Shown here: positions 16,010 through 24,403 of the stretch, one piece after another
How the letters are laid out: each line of letters starts with the position of its first letter
Position numbering within the stretch: the first letter of the stretch is position 1
Source: Lachnospiraceae bacterium
GTDB lineage: Bacteria > Bacillota > Clostridia > Oscillospirales > Ruminococcaceae
NCBI GenBank assembly: GCA_023664705.1
Contig: JAMPFE010000019.1
Coordinates: 1 to 44,478, forward strand
Reading direction: 5' to 3'
DNA: 44,478 nucleotides
Notes under the pieces: model-generated
What the model saw: only the letters and a program-made list of their open reading frames with translations
The model's database searches: none
What the model was told of the DNA's origin: nothing
Position numbers and translations under genes: made by a program

Positions 16010-16966
16010 TTAAAACAACGTGAGCTGCTCGCCCCCGCCGCCCGAATTTTTTACTTTAAGGGACTTTACGGGTCTGTCCGTCACCTTGTCGAGCGCCTCG
16101 TCTATCTTATCGCAAAGCAAGGGAGAATGCACGTCGTACTGTCTTATCCTGTCCGAAACGACCTGCGGACGGAAATTCGCGTAGCAGTAAATACAGCCGT
16201 GCGGACAGGTGTCGTAGGAGCCTATGTCGTCGCATTTCACGCATTGGCAGTGCTCGCGCTGACCGTCGCGCTTTACGTTCAGCTTCGCGCCGATTATCCG
16301 CTCGATAAGCGCCCCGTCTATGCAGCTGTTGTGCTTTATGCCGTATTTTTCCCCGTCGAACGCCTCCGCGCAGGTCGCGAGCTCCAGCTTGTATTTTTTC
16401 CCGATTTCGGAAATTTCCGTAAGAAAACCGTCGAGCTCCTCGGGCGAGAGCTTGCGCTCCCCCGCCCGCGCGAGGTTTCCGCTGTTCTTGGACTGATAGT
16501 TGTCGACAAGGCTGAACACGAGCTTTTCCGTGCGCCCCGAGAGCTGCCTTGCGATATTTTCAATGCTTTTCAGCGTCGTTTCGGGAGTGTACGTCCCGTT
16601 GAACATTATCGGGTCGTAGCGCCAGATAACGCGCTCCTTTCCCGCCCTCTCCGAGAGCCGCAGAAACGCGTCTATGCGCTCCCCGAGAGACGGCACGTGC
16701 GCCTCGACGTCCCTGCCGTAATCGTTGAGCGTATACTGAAAGTAATACTTGTACGCGTCGAGCCCCCCGAGCCGCTCCAGCATGGGGCGCGGGTTCTTCG
16801 ACCAGAACACTATGCAGTCCACGACCTCCGGGGAAAGCGAAATTCTGCTCACTTGGTGCGCGTTCATGGGATTTCTCACGCACACCGAGCCCTCGCGCAC
16901 CCTCTCGTAAAACCAATCCGCATAAAACGCGGGAACGTCCGTTCTTCTGCTTACGCTGAGTATCAT
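16010..16966 (-). CDS. DUF1848 family protein with C-terminal Cys cluster
   Basis: A 318-residue member of the DUF1848 family. It starts with the typical MILSVSRRTDVPAFY and contains VFWSKNPRPML and a Trp-Arg-Tyr-Asp motif (VIWRYDPIMFN). Near residues 253-277 is a dense Cys region: HCQCVKCDDIG followed by TCPHGCIYCYANF. The second part reads CxxxCxxC with an aromatic residue before the last Cys, as in radical SAM enzymes, but it is placed at the C-terminal end. The family is considered radical-SAM-like and its substrate is unknown. An AAGGAGA ribosome binding site precedes the ATG. The gene lies 10 bases downstream of glmS on the same strand, probably in its transcript. It ends with EQLTLF, like a short exposed tail. 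Confidence 0.88.
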   Translation of the reverse strand: MILSVSRRTDVPAFYADWFYERVREGSVCVRNPMNAHQVSRISLSPEVVDCIVFWSKNPRPMLERLGGLDAYKYYFQYTLNDYGRDVEAHVPSLGERIDAFLRLSERAGKERVIWRYDPIMFNGTYTPETTLKSIENIARQLSGRTEKLVFSLVDNYQSKNSGNLARAGERKLSPEELDGFLTEISEIGKKYKLELATCAEAFDGEKYGIKHNSCIDGALIERIIGAKLNVKRDGQREHCQCVKCDDIGSYDTCPHGCIYCYANFRPQVVSDRIRQYDVHSPLLCDKIDEALDKVTDRPVKSLKVKNSGGGGEQLTLF

Positions 16967-16976
16967 TTATCTCTCC

Positions 16977-18806
16977 TTATTCGGTCGTCACCGACTTCGC
17001 CAGATTTCGCGGCTTGTCGGGATCAATGCCGCGCAGCACCGACGTGTAGTACGCGATGAGCTGCAAAGCGCACACCGTCGGCAGCGGCGTGAGAACGTCA
17101 TCCAAGCCGCCGGCGTTTATCTCCAGCTTCAGGTCGACCGTGCCCTCGGCGAACTCCGCGCCCGTGCGGCAGACGGCTATAATAAACGCGCCGCGCGCCT
17201 TGACCTCCTCCATGTTGCTTACGGTCTTGGCGAGGACGTTCTGCTGCATGGCGACCGTGACGACGGGGATATTCCGCTCTATCAGCGAGATCGTGCCGTG
17301 CTTGAGCTCCCCCGCCGCGTATGCCTCGGAGTGTATGTAGGTTATCTCCTTCAGCTTGAGAGAGCCCTCCAGCGACAGCGCGTAATCGAAGCCCCTGCCG
17401 ATAAAGAACAGCTTCTCGGCGTTCACGAGCTGCGAGGCTATGAACTGACACTCGTCCTTGTTTTCGATAACCTCGGCAATGGCTTCGGGCGTGCGGTAAA
17501 GCTGCTCGGTAAGGCGCTTCAGCCCGCTTTCGTCAAGCGTTCCCCTCGCGTAGGCAAAGCGGAACGCCAACGCGTACAGCGCGGCAATCTGCACGGAATA
17601 CGCCTTGGTGCTGGCGACGGCAATTTCGGGACCCGCGAGCGTGTGTATGCACATATCCGCGCCGCGCGCTATCGCCGAGTACTTGACGTTGACGACGGCG
17701 AGGGTCTTTGCGCCGCGCGCCCTGGCGAGCTCCAGCCCCGCGATGGTGTCGGCGGTCTCGCCCGACTGCGACACGAGAATAACGAGGTCGTCCTCGCCGA
17801 CAATCGGCTCCATATAGCGGAATTCGCTGGCTATCTCGACCGTCACGGGCACGCGCGCGAGCTTCTCTATCGCGTAGCGCGCGACGATGCCCGCGTGCAT
17901 CGCCGTGCCGCAGGCGACCACGAAAACGCGCCCGAAGCCGCGCAGGAGCTCGTCGGTCAGCCCTATCCCCGAGAAATCGGGCACGCCGCCGCTGACAATG
18001 CTGTCGAGCGTCTTTTTCACCACCTCGGGCTGCTCGTGAATTTCCTTGAGCATGTAGTGGGGATAGCCCTGCTTCTGCGCCTGCTCGACGTCCCAATCGG
18101 CTGTGTGCGTTTCCTTTTTCACGGCAATGCCGTGCACGTCGAAGAAGCTTATCGAGCCGCTTTCCATGCAGACTATCTCGTCGTCGTCGAGCAGCGCGTA
18201 GCTCTTGGTGTACTTCAGGAACGCGGGAATGTCGCTCGCGAGGAAATATTCCCCCTCGCCGAGCCCGACGATTATCGGGCTGCCCTTGCGCGTGGCGTAG
18301 ACCCTGTCGGGGAAATCCCTGAACAGTATGCCGAGCGCGTAGCTGCCTTTCAGCTCCTTGACCGTCTCCATTATCGCGCGCAGAGGATCCCGCTCGGCGT
18401 AGTAGAAATCGAGCAGACAGGCGACTATTTCACTGTCGGTCTGGCTGATGAACTTGTAGCCCTTTTCGCTCAGAAACTCCTTAAGCTCGGCATAGTTCTC
18501 GATAATGCCGTTGTGGACGATAGTGACGCGCCCGTTGGAATGCGGGTGCGAGTTTACGTCGGAGGGCTCTCCGTGTGTCGCCCAGCGCGTGTGCCCTATC
18601 CCGCAGAAGCCGCGCGGCTTGCCCTCGCTTTCGAGCTTTTCGCGCATGCAGGAGAGTTTTCCCCGCGTCTTGACCGTGCGAATAGCGCTCTCCTCGAACA
18701 CGGCGATGCCCGCGCTGTCGTAGCCGCGGTACTCGAGCTTCTCGAGACCATCCATCAAAACGTCCGCGCAGTCGCGCTCCCCTATGTAACCAACAATGCC
18801 GCACAT
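16977..18806 (-). CDS. glmS: Glutamine--fructose-6-phosphate aminotransferase
   Basis: A 609-residue GlmS, which makes glucosamine-6-phosphate from fructose-6-phosphate and glutamine, the entry to peptidoglycan amino sugars. The N-terminal MCGIVGYIG exposes the catalytic Cys after Met removal. The glutaminase half shows GHTRWATHGEPS and NSHPH. Two SIS domains follow (VFVVACGTAMHAG, ILVSQSGETADT, FFIGRGFDYALSLEGSLKLKE, the last quoted in part), and the C-terminus has the family's DPDKPRNLAKSVTTE. I use the ATG at 18806 rather than one five codons upstream, because the Cys must be residue 2 and a GGGGGA site is correctly spaced. The promoter lies about 50 bases upstream, leaving no room for the glmS ribozyme found in many Firmicutes. 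Confidence 0.97.
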   Translation of the reverse strand: MCGIVGYIGERDCADVLMDGLEKLEYRGYDSAGIAVFEESAIRTVKTRGKLSCMREKLESEGKPRGFCGIGHTRWATHGEPSDVNSHPHSNGRVTIVHNGIIENYAELKEFLSEKGYKFISQTDSEIVACLLDFYYAERDPLRAIMETVKELKGSYALGILFRDFPDRVYATRKGSPIIVGLGEGEYFLASDIPAFLKYTKSYALLDDDEIVCMESGSISFFDVHGIAVKKETHTADWDVEQAQKQGYPHYMLKEIHEQPEVVKKTLDSIVSGGVPDFSGIGLTDELLRGFGRVFVVACGTAMHAGIVARYAIEKLARVPVTVEIASEFRYMEPIVGEDDLVILVSQSGETADTIAGLELARARGAKTLAVVNVKYSAIARGADMCIHTLAGPEIAVASTKAYSVQIAALYALAFRFAYARGTLDESGLKRLTEQLYRTPEAIAEVIENKDECQFIASQLVNAEKLFFIGRGFDYALSLEGSLKLKEITYIHSEAYAAGELKHGTISLIERNIPVVTVAMQQNVLAKTVSNMEEVKARGAFIIAVCRTGAEFAEGTVDLKLEINAGGLDDVLTPLPTVCALQLIAYYTSVLRGIDPDKPRNLAKSVTTE

Positions 18807-18857
18807 AAAAATTTCCCCCAAAAAATGATTTATTCTCAGTTTATTCCCGATATGTAG

Positions 18858-18886
18858 ATTATATCACTTTTCGCCGGCAATGTCAA
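18858..18886 (-). promoter_or_regulatory. Sigma-A promoter of glmS
   Basis: On the minus strand TTGACA (18886-18881) and TATAAT (18863-18858) are both perfect consensus with a 17-base spacer. The predicted leader to the glmS start is only about 45 bases. Confidence 0.92.
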
Positions 18887-19024
18887 GATTTACAGCGCGG
18901 GATAATGCGGCTCACGACCTCGTTTTAGGCAAAGAACTTTTTCGGAGGAGTCGGAAAAGGCAAGGCGCTGCTCCCCCCAAATAATCCCAACTCAAAAAAA
19001 TAAAGTTAAAATCGGCAAATTATA

Positions 19025-19053
19025 TTGACTTTTCTCTTGAATTATTGTATAAT
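19025..19053 (+). promoter_or_regulatory. Sigma-A promoter of the tubulin-like gene
   Basis: TTGACT at 19025-19030 and TATAAT at 19048-19053 with a 17-base spacer lie in very AT-rich sequence about 75 bases before the start codon of the tubulin-like gene. Confidence 0.9.
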
Positions 19054-19085
19054 ATTACTATAATATTAAAAAGCACATAACTGTA

Positions 19086-19112
19086 CAATGTCAATTTTCA
19101 ACTGTCAACTGT
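19086..19112 (+). repeat. Short heptad array in the tubulin-like gene leader
   Basis: ATGTCAA, TTTTCAA, CTGTCAA and CTG follow one another with a seven-base period, matching the TGTCAAC family of arrays at 21406, 25445, 36281 and 37545. It lies between the promoter and the ribosome binding site and creates a spurious in-frame ATG at 19088. Confidence 0.7.
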
Positions 19113-19129
19113 TTTTTGGGGGTGTTTGC

Positions 19130-21409
19130 TTGGATAACGAAAAGCTGATAGACAGATTAAAGCCCGACCGCATCATGAAGCTGTACGGCGGCAAAAAAAC
19201 AAGCTTCGGCACGAAAAGGCTGTTCGTTGTGGGGATAGGCAAAAACGGCACGGAGTGCCTTATGCGGTGCAAGCATATCGCCGAGAACCGCTATAATATC
19301 GACAACGGCAAGCTCCGCTTCCTCGCGATAGGCGAGGACAGGCTCCTCGACGGCGCGGAGTTCTGCGGGAGCACGCTCTCCGACGGCGAGAAGCTCCGCA
19401 TAGTGCCCGACGAGGCGATATACAAGTACCTCAACGCGCCCGAGCGCCTGCCCGAGACGGCTCTTTCATGGTTCGACACGGGGCTGAAAAACTACACACC
19501 CGCAAAGCCCGTCTACGGTCTGCAAAAGCGGCAGTGCGGGCGCGTGGCGCTGTTTCATTACTTTAACGAGCTGCTGAAAATTATCGGCGACGCCATTTCC
19601 GCGTTCTCGACGGGCACGGCGCCGCTCGACGTCGTTGTCGTCGGCAATATGGGCGACGCGATGTTCGGCGGAATGATCGTCGATATGGGATATATCCTCA
19701 ACGCCCTCTTCGGCACTGCGAAGTACCCCGTAAAGGTCGCGGCGTATATGTTCGCGGGCGACACCACGAAGCTCTTCGAGAAGGACAGCCGCGAGCTCGG
19801 CAACTATTACGCGAACACTATCGTCACCAAAGCGGAGCTCGACAGCTTCCAGTGCCGCAAAACGCGCTTCTCGCAGAAATACACGCAGTCGTTCTCGATA
19901 GACACCGACAAAACGCCCTACGCCGCGTGCTATATAAACGCCGCCGAGAGCACCCTCGAGGCGACGCTCGAAAACGCCGCGCTGAAGATACTCAGCGAGC
20001 TTGAGATCGTTTACAAACGCGACGACGACGCGGATAAAATAATGTCCTACAATATGCTCGGCAAGGAGCATTCGTTCCGCTATCTTTCATATGATACCGC
20101 AGTTAATGAAATTCCCGTCGGCAAGATAATGTCCTATCTCGCCGTACGCATGTTTATGTCGTTCAGCAGAATGCTCAACAAGAACAGCGTCAGCGGCATG
20201 GAAATGGGCAAGCTCATCGGCAAGCTCACGCCGAACGCGGAGTTCCTCGCGGCAAAGGGCGGGCAGCTGCCGAAGCTCGACTTCGACGAGCGCACCAATC
20301 CCCTCTTCGGCGTGAAGTCGCTGAAAAACGGCATGGAGGCCTCGCGGCGGTACGTCGGCGACAACGTCGAGCAGTTCGCGGAGCTGTGCAAAAAGGGCGC
20401 GCAGAGCGTGCTGCCGAGCGTGCTCAAGGAGGTCACGGCGGTCTGCGAGAGCGCCAAAAACGATTTCGACAAGGGTCCCTTCTACGCCGTCGAGGTGGTC
20501 AAGAAGAGCCTCGCGGAGCTGCGCTCGGCTATCGCGAAGAACAAGTCCGAGGCGGAGGAGATAGGCGCGGATATCGCGCGCGAGGAGCGCATGGTCAAGA
20601 CCTCCTACAAGAAGATAAAAAATTCCCCGATGTTCATCGCGGCGCGCGCAACGGGCGAGTACATCGCGTGGCTCGAGGAGTGGGGCGAGTACAAAAAGAC
20701 CGAGGTCACGCTCGGCGTCGTCGGCAAGTTCTACGAGACGCTCTACGCGAAGATAGACGAGTATTACAGGGTCAACCTGCTGAAAAGCGCCGAGATGTTC
20801 GAGCAGATACCCGTAAACCGCGACAGAATACTCTCCGAGCCCTCTCCCTATGAGGGGTACGGCGCTGCCGAGGCGTTCGATATCGGCAGCCCCGAGATAC
20901 GGAAAATACTCGACAAAATGGTCGACGAGCTGCCCGAGAGCACGCGGCTCATGGCGTTCAAGCGCTCCGACCTCATGAACGCCGACAAGGGCGACGAGCT
21001 GCATTTTCCGCGCGAGCTCGTCAATATCGTGCAGTCCTGCTTTTCGAGCTTCTTCGAGCAGAGCTACGACGAGTTCTGCCGCTTTTTCGGCGCGGAGAGC
21101 TCCGAGGCGGCGGCGCTCGGGGAGTGCTTGGAGCGCGTCGGCGTGAAAACTCCCGCCACCGACGAGCCGCCGCTCACGAGGATACTCTGCCCGAAGGACG
21201 CGCCCGCGGGCGAGATAGCGCCTATCCGCGCCGTCCGCAAGGGCATAAGCGACCTCTGGAACGATTCCGCCGCGAGCTGCTCCGTAAGCGCGGTGCAGAT
21301 AAAGGGCAGCGTCACGCTGAAGGCGTTCAAGGGCTACGAGCAGTGGGAAAATATGCGCTACGCCTACGTAAACGATTCTCTGAAAAAGCACGGCATTCAC
21401 ATCTTCTGA
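19130..21409 (+). CDS. Divergent tubulin-like (Tubulin_2-type) protein
   Basis: A 759-residue protein whose first 220 residues follow the layout of the bacterial tubulin-like domain (Pfam Tubulin_2 type). There is a Rossmann-like start LFVVGIGKNGTE (31-42), then KLRFLAIGEDR, then KRQCGRVALFHYFNELL (about 133-149), then DVVVVGNMGDAMFGGMIVDMGYIL (about 167-190, quoted in overlapping parts). In the family the last block reads roughly GSLAGGTGSGMFLDLAYLL; here the GGTGSG nucleotide loop is replaced by DAMFGG. The remaining 500 residues are largely helical with charged coiled-coil stretches (about 440-540). The start is taken as TTG 19130, preceded by GGGGGTG at a 6-base spacing; the ATG at 19088 lies in a repeat. 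Its TGA stop is formed by an inserted repeat. The membrane transglutaminase gene follows. Confidence 0.6.
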   Translation: MDNEKLIDRLKPDRIMKLYGGKKTSFGTKRLFVVGIGKNGTECLMRCKHIAENRYNIDNGKLRFLAIGEDRLLDGAEFCGSTLSDGEKLRIVPDEAIYKYLNAPERLPETALSWFDTGLKNYTPAKPVYGLQKRQCGRVALFHYFNELLKIIGDAISAFSTGTAPLDVVVVGNMGDAMFGGMIVDMGYILNALFGTAKYPVKVAAYMFAGDTTKLFEKDSRELGNYYANTIVTKAELDSFQCRKTRFSQKYTQSFSIDTDKTPYAACYINAAESTLEATLENAALKILSELEIVYKRDDDADKIMSYNMLGKEHSFRYLSYDTAVNEIPVGKIMSYLAVRMFMSFSRMLNKNSVSGMEMGKLIGKLTPNAEFLAAKGGQLPKLDFDERTNPLFGVKSLKNGMEASRRYVGDNVEQFAELCKKGAQSVLPSVLKEVTAVCESAKNDFDKGPFYAVEVVKKSLAELRSAIAKNKSEAEEIGADIAREERMVKTSYKKIKNSPMFIAARATGEYIAWLEEWGEYKKTEVTLGVVGKFYETLYAKIDEYYRVNLLKSAEMFEQIPVNRDRILSEPSPYEGYGAAEAFDIGSPEIRKILDKMVDELPESTRLMAFKRSDLMNADKGDELHFPRELVNIVQSCFSSFFEQSYDEFCRFFGAESSEAAALGECLERVGVKTPATDEPPLTRILCPKDAPAGEIAPIRAVRKGISDLWNDSAASCSVSAVQIKGSVTLKAFKGYEQWENMRYAYVNDSLKKHGIHIF

Positions 21410-21424
21410 CAGTTGACAGTGGAA

Positions 21425-21539
21425 AGTTGACAGTTAAGGTAGAAATGCGAGTGATGACGTTTGTAGCGTTTCGGCAAAGCGCTTGCTGTCCGCGCCGCTA
21501 CAAACGCGACAGCCCGCAGCCATACCTTAACTGTCAACT
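21425..21539 (+). mobile_element. 115-bp inverted-repeat (MITE-like) element, copy A
   Basis: The element is bounded by perfect 17-bp inverted ends (AGTTGACAGTTAAGGTA at 21425-21441 and its complement at 21523-21539). An inner inverted pair, TTTGTAGCG and CGCTACAAA, extends the potential hairpin. It is flanked on both sides by heptad TGACAGT/TGTCAAC sequence (21406-21424 and 21540-21563). A second copy of exactly the same length lies in the opposite orientation at 36303-36417, with 9 differences by my count. It encodes no transposase. It begins right at the stop codon of the tubulin-like gene and ends about 40 bases before the transglutaminase gene. Confidence 0.85.
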
Positions 21540-21579
21540 GTCAATTGTACACTGTCAATTGTAAAAGAAACGAGTTAAT

Positions 21580-24297
21580 ATGATACAGGAAAACGACATT
21601 CTCAACGAACAGCAGGGCGCCGACCCCGAGAGCCTCAACGAATTCGACAACATGATAGCGGGAACGGCGTCGGCGGGAAAAAAGCGCGACGTGGCGCTCG
21701 TCTACGACCGCTATTACGAAAAAGCGCCGAAAACGCTGCCGATGCTTATCGCAAAGACGCTGTTCATCGGCGCGCTCTGCGCGTGCTCGATGCTGTTCGT
21801 GCTGACTAACCTCGATATGCCGATAGACCTCGCGAGGGCGGGGCTTATCTGCTTTTTCTGCGCCGCGGGGCTGTCGGCGCTGTTCCTTTTCGTGCGCAGA
21901 AGCATCGCGATACCCGTCGCGGTGCTGGTGTGCAGCGCCGTGGTCTGGCATAACCGAAGCGCCTTCTGGGACAGGTTCACGTGGTTTCTGGACGCAATGC
22001 TGCTGCAAATGCACGGCAGGCTGCTGCAGACCGCCGACATGGTGTCGCACAACGTGCTCATCGCGGCGGACGGCGACAGCGTGATAACCGCCGCCTACGC
22101 CGAGGAGCTGGTTTTCGGCTTGACGCTGGCGCTGGTGCTGTATTCGCTGATTGTCGCCGCGTCGATGTCGGGCAGACCGCACATACTGCCCGTCGCGGTG
22201 GTCTTTATCGCGATGTGGGTGCCGCGAATGATAGCCGAACGGCTGCTGTTCAATTGGTGGCTGATACCGACGGCGGCGCTGTTCGCGGGGGGGATTGCGA
22301 TGACCCTCTCGCACAAGGGCGGTCTCGCGATACGGCAGGGCTACTCGCGGTCGTACCGCGGCGCGGCCTCCCGAAACGAGCGCCTTTTCAACCTGCGCAC
22401 CGAAAACACCGCCTATTTTCGGCGGGTATCGCTGCGCGGCGCGTACAATTCCAAATACTTCGCGCTGGCAATATGCTCGACGGCATTGTTCCTCGCGGCG
22501 ATACTTCTGGCGAACGCCATAGCGGGGAGCTCCAAGGGCATCGACTACACGGGGCTGTACGAAAGGATAAAGGAGCTCGGCAGCGGCAGAGGCGGCGTGA
22601 GCTCGCCGTTCAAGACGGGACCCGTCTCGGAGTATTTCACCGCGCCCGACAGCTTTAAGCAGGGCTCGGGACTGTCGATAACGAGCCCCGGCAACGGCGA
22701 GCAGGAGATAATGCGCGTCAAGAACAGCGGACCCTACCCCGTGTACCTGCGCGGCGACGTCGGCATGGATTTCGACGGCAAAAGCTGGTCGAGCCCCGTC
22801 GACGGGGAGCCCGACGCTTGGCTCAGCAGCGGGCTCGACGGGACGTTCCGTCCGCTGGAGCTGCCGACGCTGTACGCCTACGAGGGCGGCTATAACGATG
22901 AAAACATTTACATATGGCAGTCGGAGCTCTCCGTCGACTACCTCTGCGACACGAACGTCGTGTTCGTGCCCGCCTACACCGACTACTACGAGAGCTACCT
23001 CGACGCGGAGAAATTCACTGTCTACGGGGATTTTGCCGTCCGTCTGACCGACAAGGCGGCAAAGCTCGGCTCCATGCGCGGCTACGTCTACACGCCGACC
23101 TATATGGGCGTCGAGGAGATAGAGCACTACGACGCGCTCAGCGCCGCGAACGCCGCCAAGCTCGCCGCGGCGTACAGCTATACGCTCTCCGAGTATTACG
23201 GCTCCGAGGGGAGCTACTCCAAGACCTACGCGCGGTACGTCCGCGATACCTATCTGAACGTTCCCGAAAGCTATATGCAGCCCATTTCGGACTACATCGC
23301 CAAAAACCTTTCGACGCTTACGGGCGTAAGCTGGATCTATAATTACGGCGTCGACAACTCGACCGCAACATACGACGCGGCGCTTAGCGTTTCGGAGTAT
23401 CTGCGCAACAACTACGCCTACTCGCTCTCCGCGCGCTTCGACCGAAACGACCCCGTAATGAGCTTCCTCAACGAGACGAAAAGCGGTCACTGCGCGCTTT
23501 ACGCGAGCTCCATGACGCTGATAATGCGCTCTCTCGGCATCCCCGCGCGCTACTGCACGGGCTTTGTCGCAAAGCCGACCGAGGGCGCGGGCGAGGTGCT
23601 GCGCTCGAAAAACCTGCACGCGTGGTGCGAGGTCTACCTCGACGAGCTCGGCTGGGTGACGTTCGACCCGACGAGCTCCGTGAGCGTCGACGCGGCGGTG
23701 AACGGCACTTCCCTGCCCGAGGAGAGCTCATCAAGCTCGTCGAGCTCCGAGAGTTCCTCAAGCGTTCCCGAAAGCTCGTCGTCCTCGTCGTCAGCGAGCA
23801 CGCTCTCTCGCCCCGAGAACAGCGGCGCGCTCTCCGACAGCGAAGCTTCATCGGGCGAAAGCGTGAACATACTGCCCTATCTGCTTACGATACTCGCGAT
23901 AGCCGCGGGCGCGGCGCTTATCGCGTTCGTCGTCTACCGCGTCCACGCGTTCAACAAAAACGCGAAGCGCGCTCTGAAGCGCTTCTACACCGCCGAAAAC
24001 CCGCGCGCCGTGTACGCGAAGCTGCTCGCGGTTTTGCGGCTCTGCAAGCTCACCCCGAACGGCGGCGAGCTTACGGCGGACTATTTCGAGCGCTCGGGCA
24101 AGACGCTCGGCTGCGACCTCACCGCGAAAACGGAGCTGCTCGAAAGGCTGGCGTTCGGCAGCGGAAAGCTCTCCGACGCCGAAAAGGCGGCGCTCGGACG
24201 GCTGTTTGAAAGGCTTTTCGCCGCCGCCGACAAAAAGCTCGGCGTCATCGGAAAGATAAGGCTGCGGCTCATCGTGCTCACAAAGAAACGGAATTGA
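21580..24297 (+). CDS. Membrane protein with extracytoplasmic transglutaminase-like domain
   Basis: A 905-residue protein of the TgpA-like architecture. A soluble N-terminus of about 55 residues is followed by about seven hydrophobic segments up to residue 310. A large extracytoplasmic part includes the transglutaminase/protease-like core. The catalytic triad is readable as Cys638 (SGHCALYASSM), His680 (NLHAWCEVYL) and Asp696 (GWVTFDPTSS). A Ser-rich linker (about 708-735) leads to a last membrane helix (about 763-787) and a cytoplasmic helical tail. Family members act on peptides or proteins outside the membrane; a cross-linking or protease role is possible. The ATG at 21580 has only a weak upstream GAAACGAG site. 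In many bacteria such genes sit with MoxR and DUF58 genes; here neither is present and the neighbour is the tubulin-like gene. Confidence 0.85.
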   Translation: MIQENDILNEQQGADPESLNEFDNMIAGTASAGKKRDVALVYDRYYEKAPKTLPMLIAKTLFIGALCACSMLFVLTNLDMPIDLARAGLICFFCAAGLSALFLFVRRSIAIPVAVLVCSAVVWHNRSAFWDRFTWFLDAMLLQMHGRLLQTADMVSHNVLIAADGDSVITAAYAEELVFGLTLALVLYSLIVAASMSGRPHILPVAVVFIAMWVPRMIAERLLFNWWLIPTAALFAGGIAMTLSHKGGLAIRQGYSRSYRGAASRNERLFNLRTENTAYFRRVSLRGAYNSKYFALAICSTALFLAAILLANAIAGSSKGIDYTGLYERIKELGSGRGGVSSPFKTGPVSEYFTAPDSFKQGSGLSITSPGNGEQEIMRVKNSGPYPVYLRGDVGMDFDGKSWSSPVDGEPDAWLSSGLDGTFRPLELPTLYAYEGGYNDENIYIWQSELSVDYLCDTNVVFVPAYTDYYESYLDAEKFTVYGDFAVRLTDKAAKLGSMRGYVYTPTYMGVEEIEHYDALSAANAAKLAAAYSYTLSEYYGSEGSYSKTYARYVRDTYLNVPESYMQPISDYIAKNLSTLTGVSWIYNYGVDNSTATYDAALSVSEYLRNNYAYSLSARFDRNDPVMSFLNETKSGHCALYASSMTLIMRSLGIPARYCTGFVAKPTEGAGEVLRSKNLHAWCEVYLDELGWVTFDPTSSVSVDAAVNGTSLPEESSSSSSSSESSSSVPESSSSSSSASTLSRPENSGALSDSEASSGESVNILPYLLTILAIAAGAALIAFVVYRVHAFNKNAKRALKRFYTAENPRAVYAKLLAVLRLCKLTPNGGELTADYFERSGKTLGCDLTAKTELLERLAFGSGKLSDAEKAALGRLFERLFAAADKKLGVIGKIRLRLIVLTKKRN

Positions 24298-24337
24298 CGC
24301 TTTGCATAAAAAATTTTACAATTTATTAAAAAAAGTG

Positions 24338-24366
24338 TTGATTTTTGAATGAAAATATGGTATAAT
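24338..24366 (+). promoter_or_regulatory. Sigma-A promoter of the DHH gene
   Basis: TTGATT at 24338-24343 and TATAAT at 24361-24366 are spaced by 17 bases in AT-rich sequence, 37 bases before the start codon. Confidence 0.85.
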
Positions 24367-24403
24367 TAAATAAATAGATTTATCATAAGGAGAGGAATTT
24401 CTT

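Larger units (their letters stand above)
18807..19129. other. Divergent intergenic region, glmS / tubulin-like gene
   Basis: This 323-bp spacer carries two outward-facing consensus promoters, one for each flanking gene, and a short heptad repeat next to the plus-strand gene. The middle (about 18890-19020) is without recognisable genes. No glmS ribozyme core, riboswitch or T-box sequence could be recognised. Confidence 0.7.

Noticed and set aside
17298..18857. Long plus-strand open frame opposite glmS (also similar ones opposite mfd, citrate synthase and the transglutaminase gene)
   Set aside because: The products are Arg/His/Val-rich without recognisable motifs and mirror strong codon bias of the real genes on the other strand.
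18807..18990. glmS ribozyme
   Set aside because: The consensus promoter leaves a leader of about 45 bases, too short, and no ribozyme core sequence was recognised upstream.
19088..19129. ATG start of the tubulin-like gene at 19088
   Set aside because: This ATG lies in heptad repeat sequence and lacks a ribosome binding site, whereas the TTG at 19130 has GGGGGTG six bases upstream.
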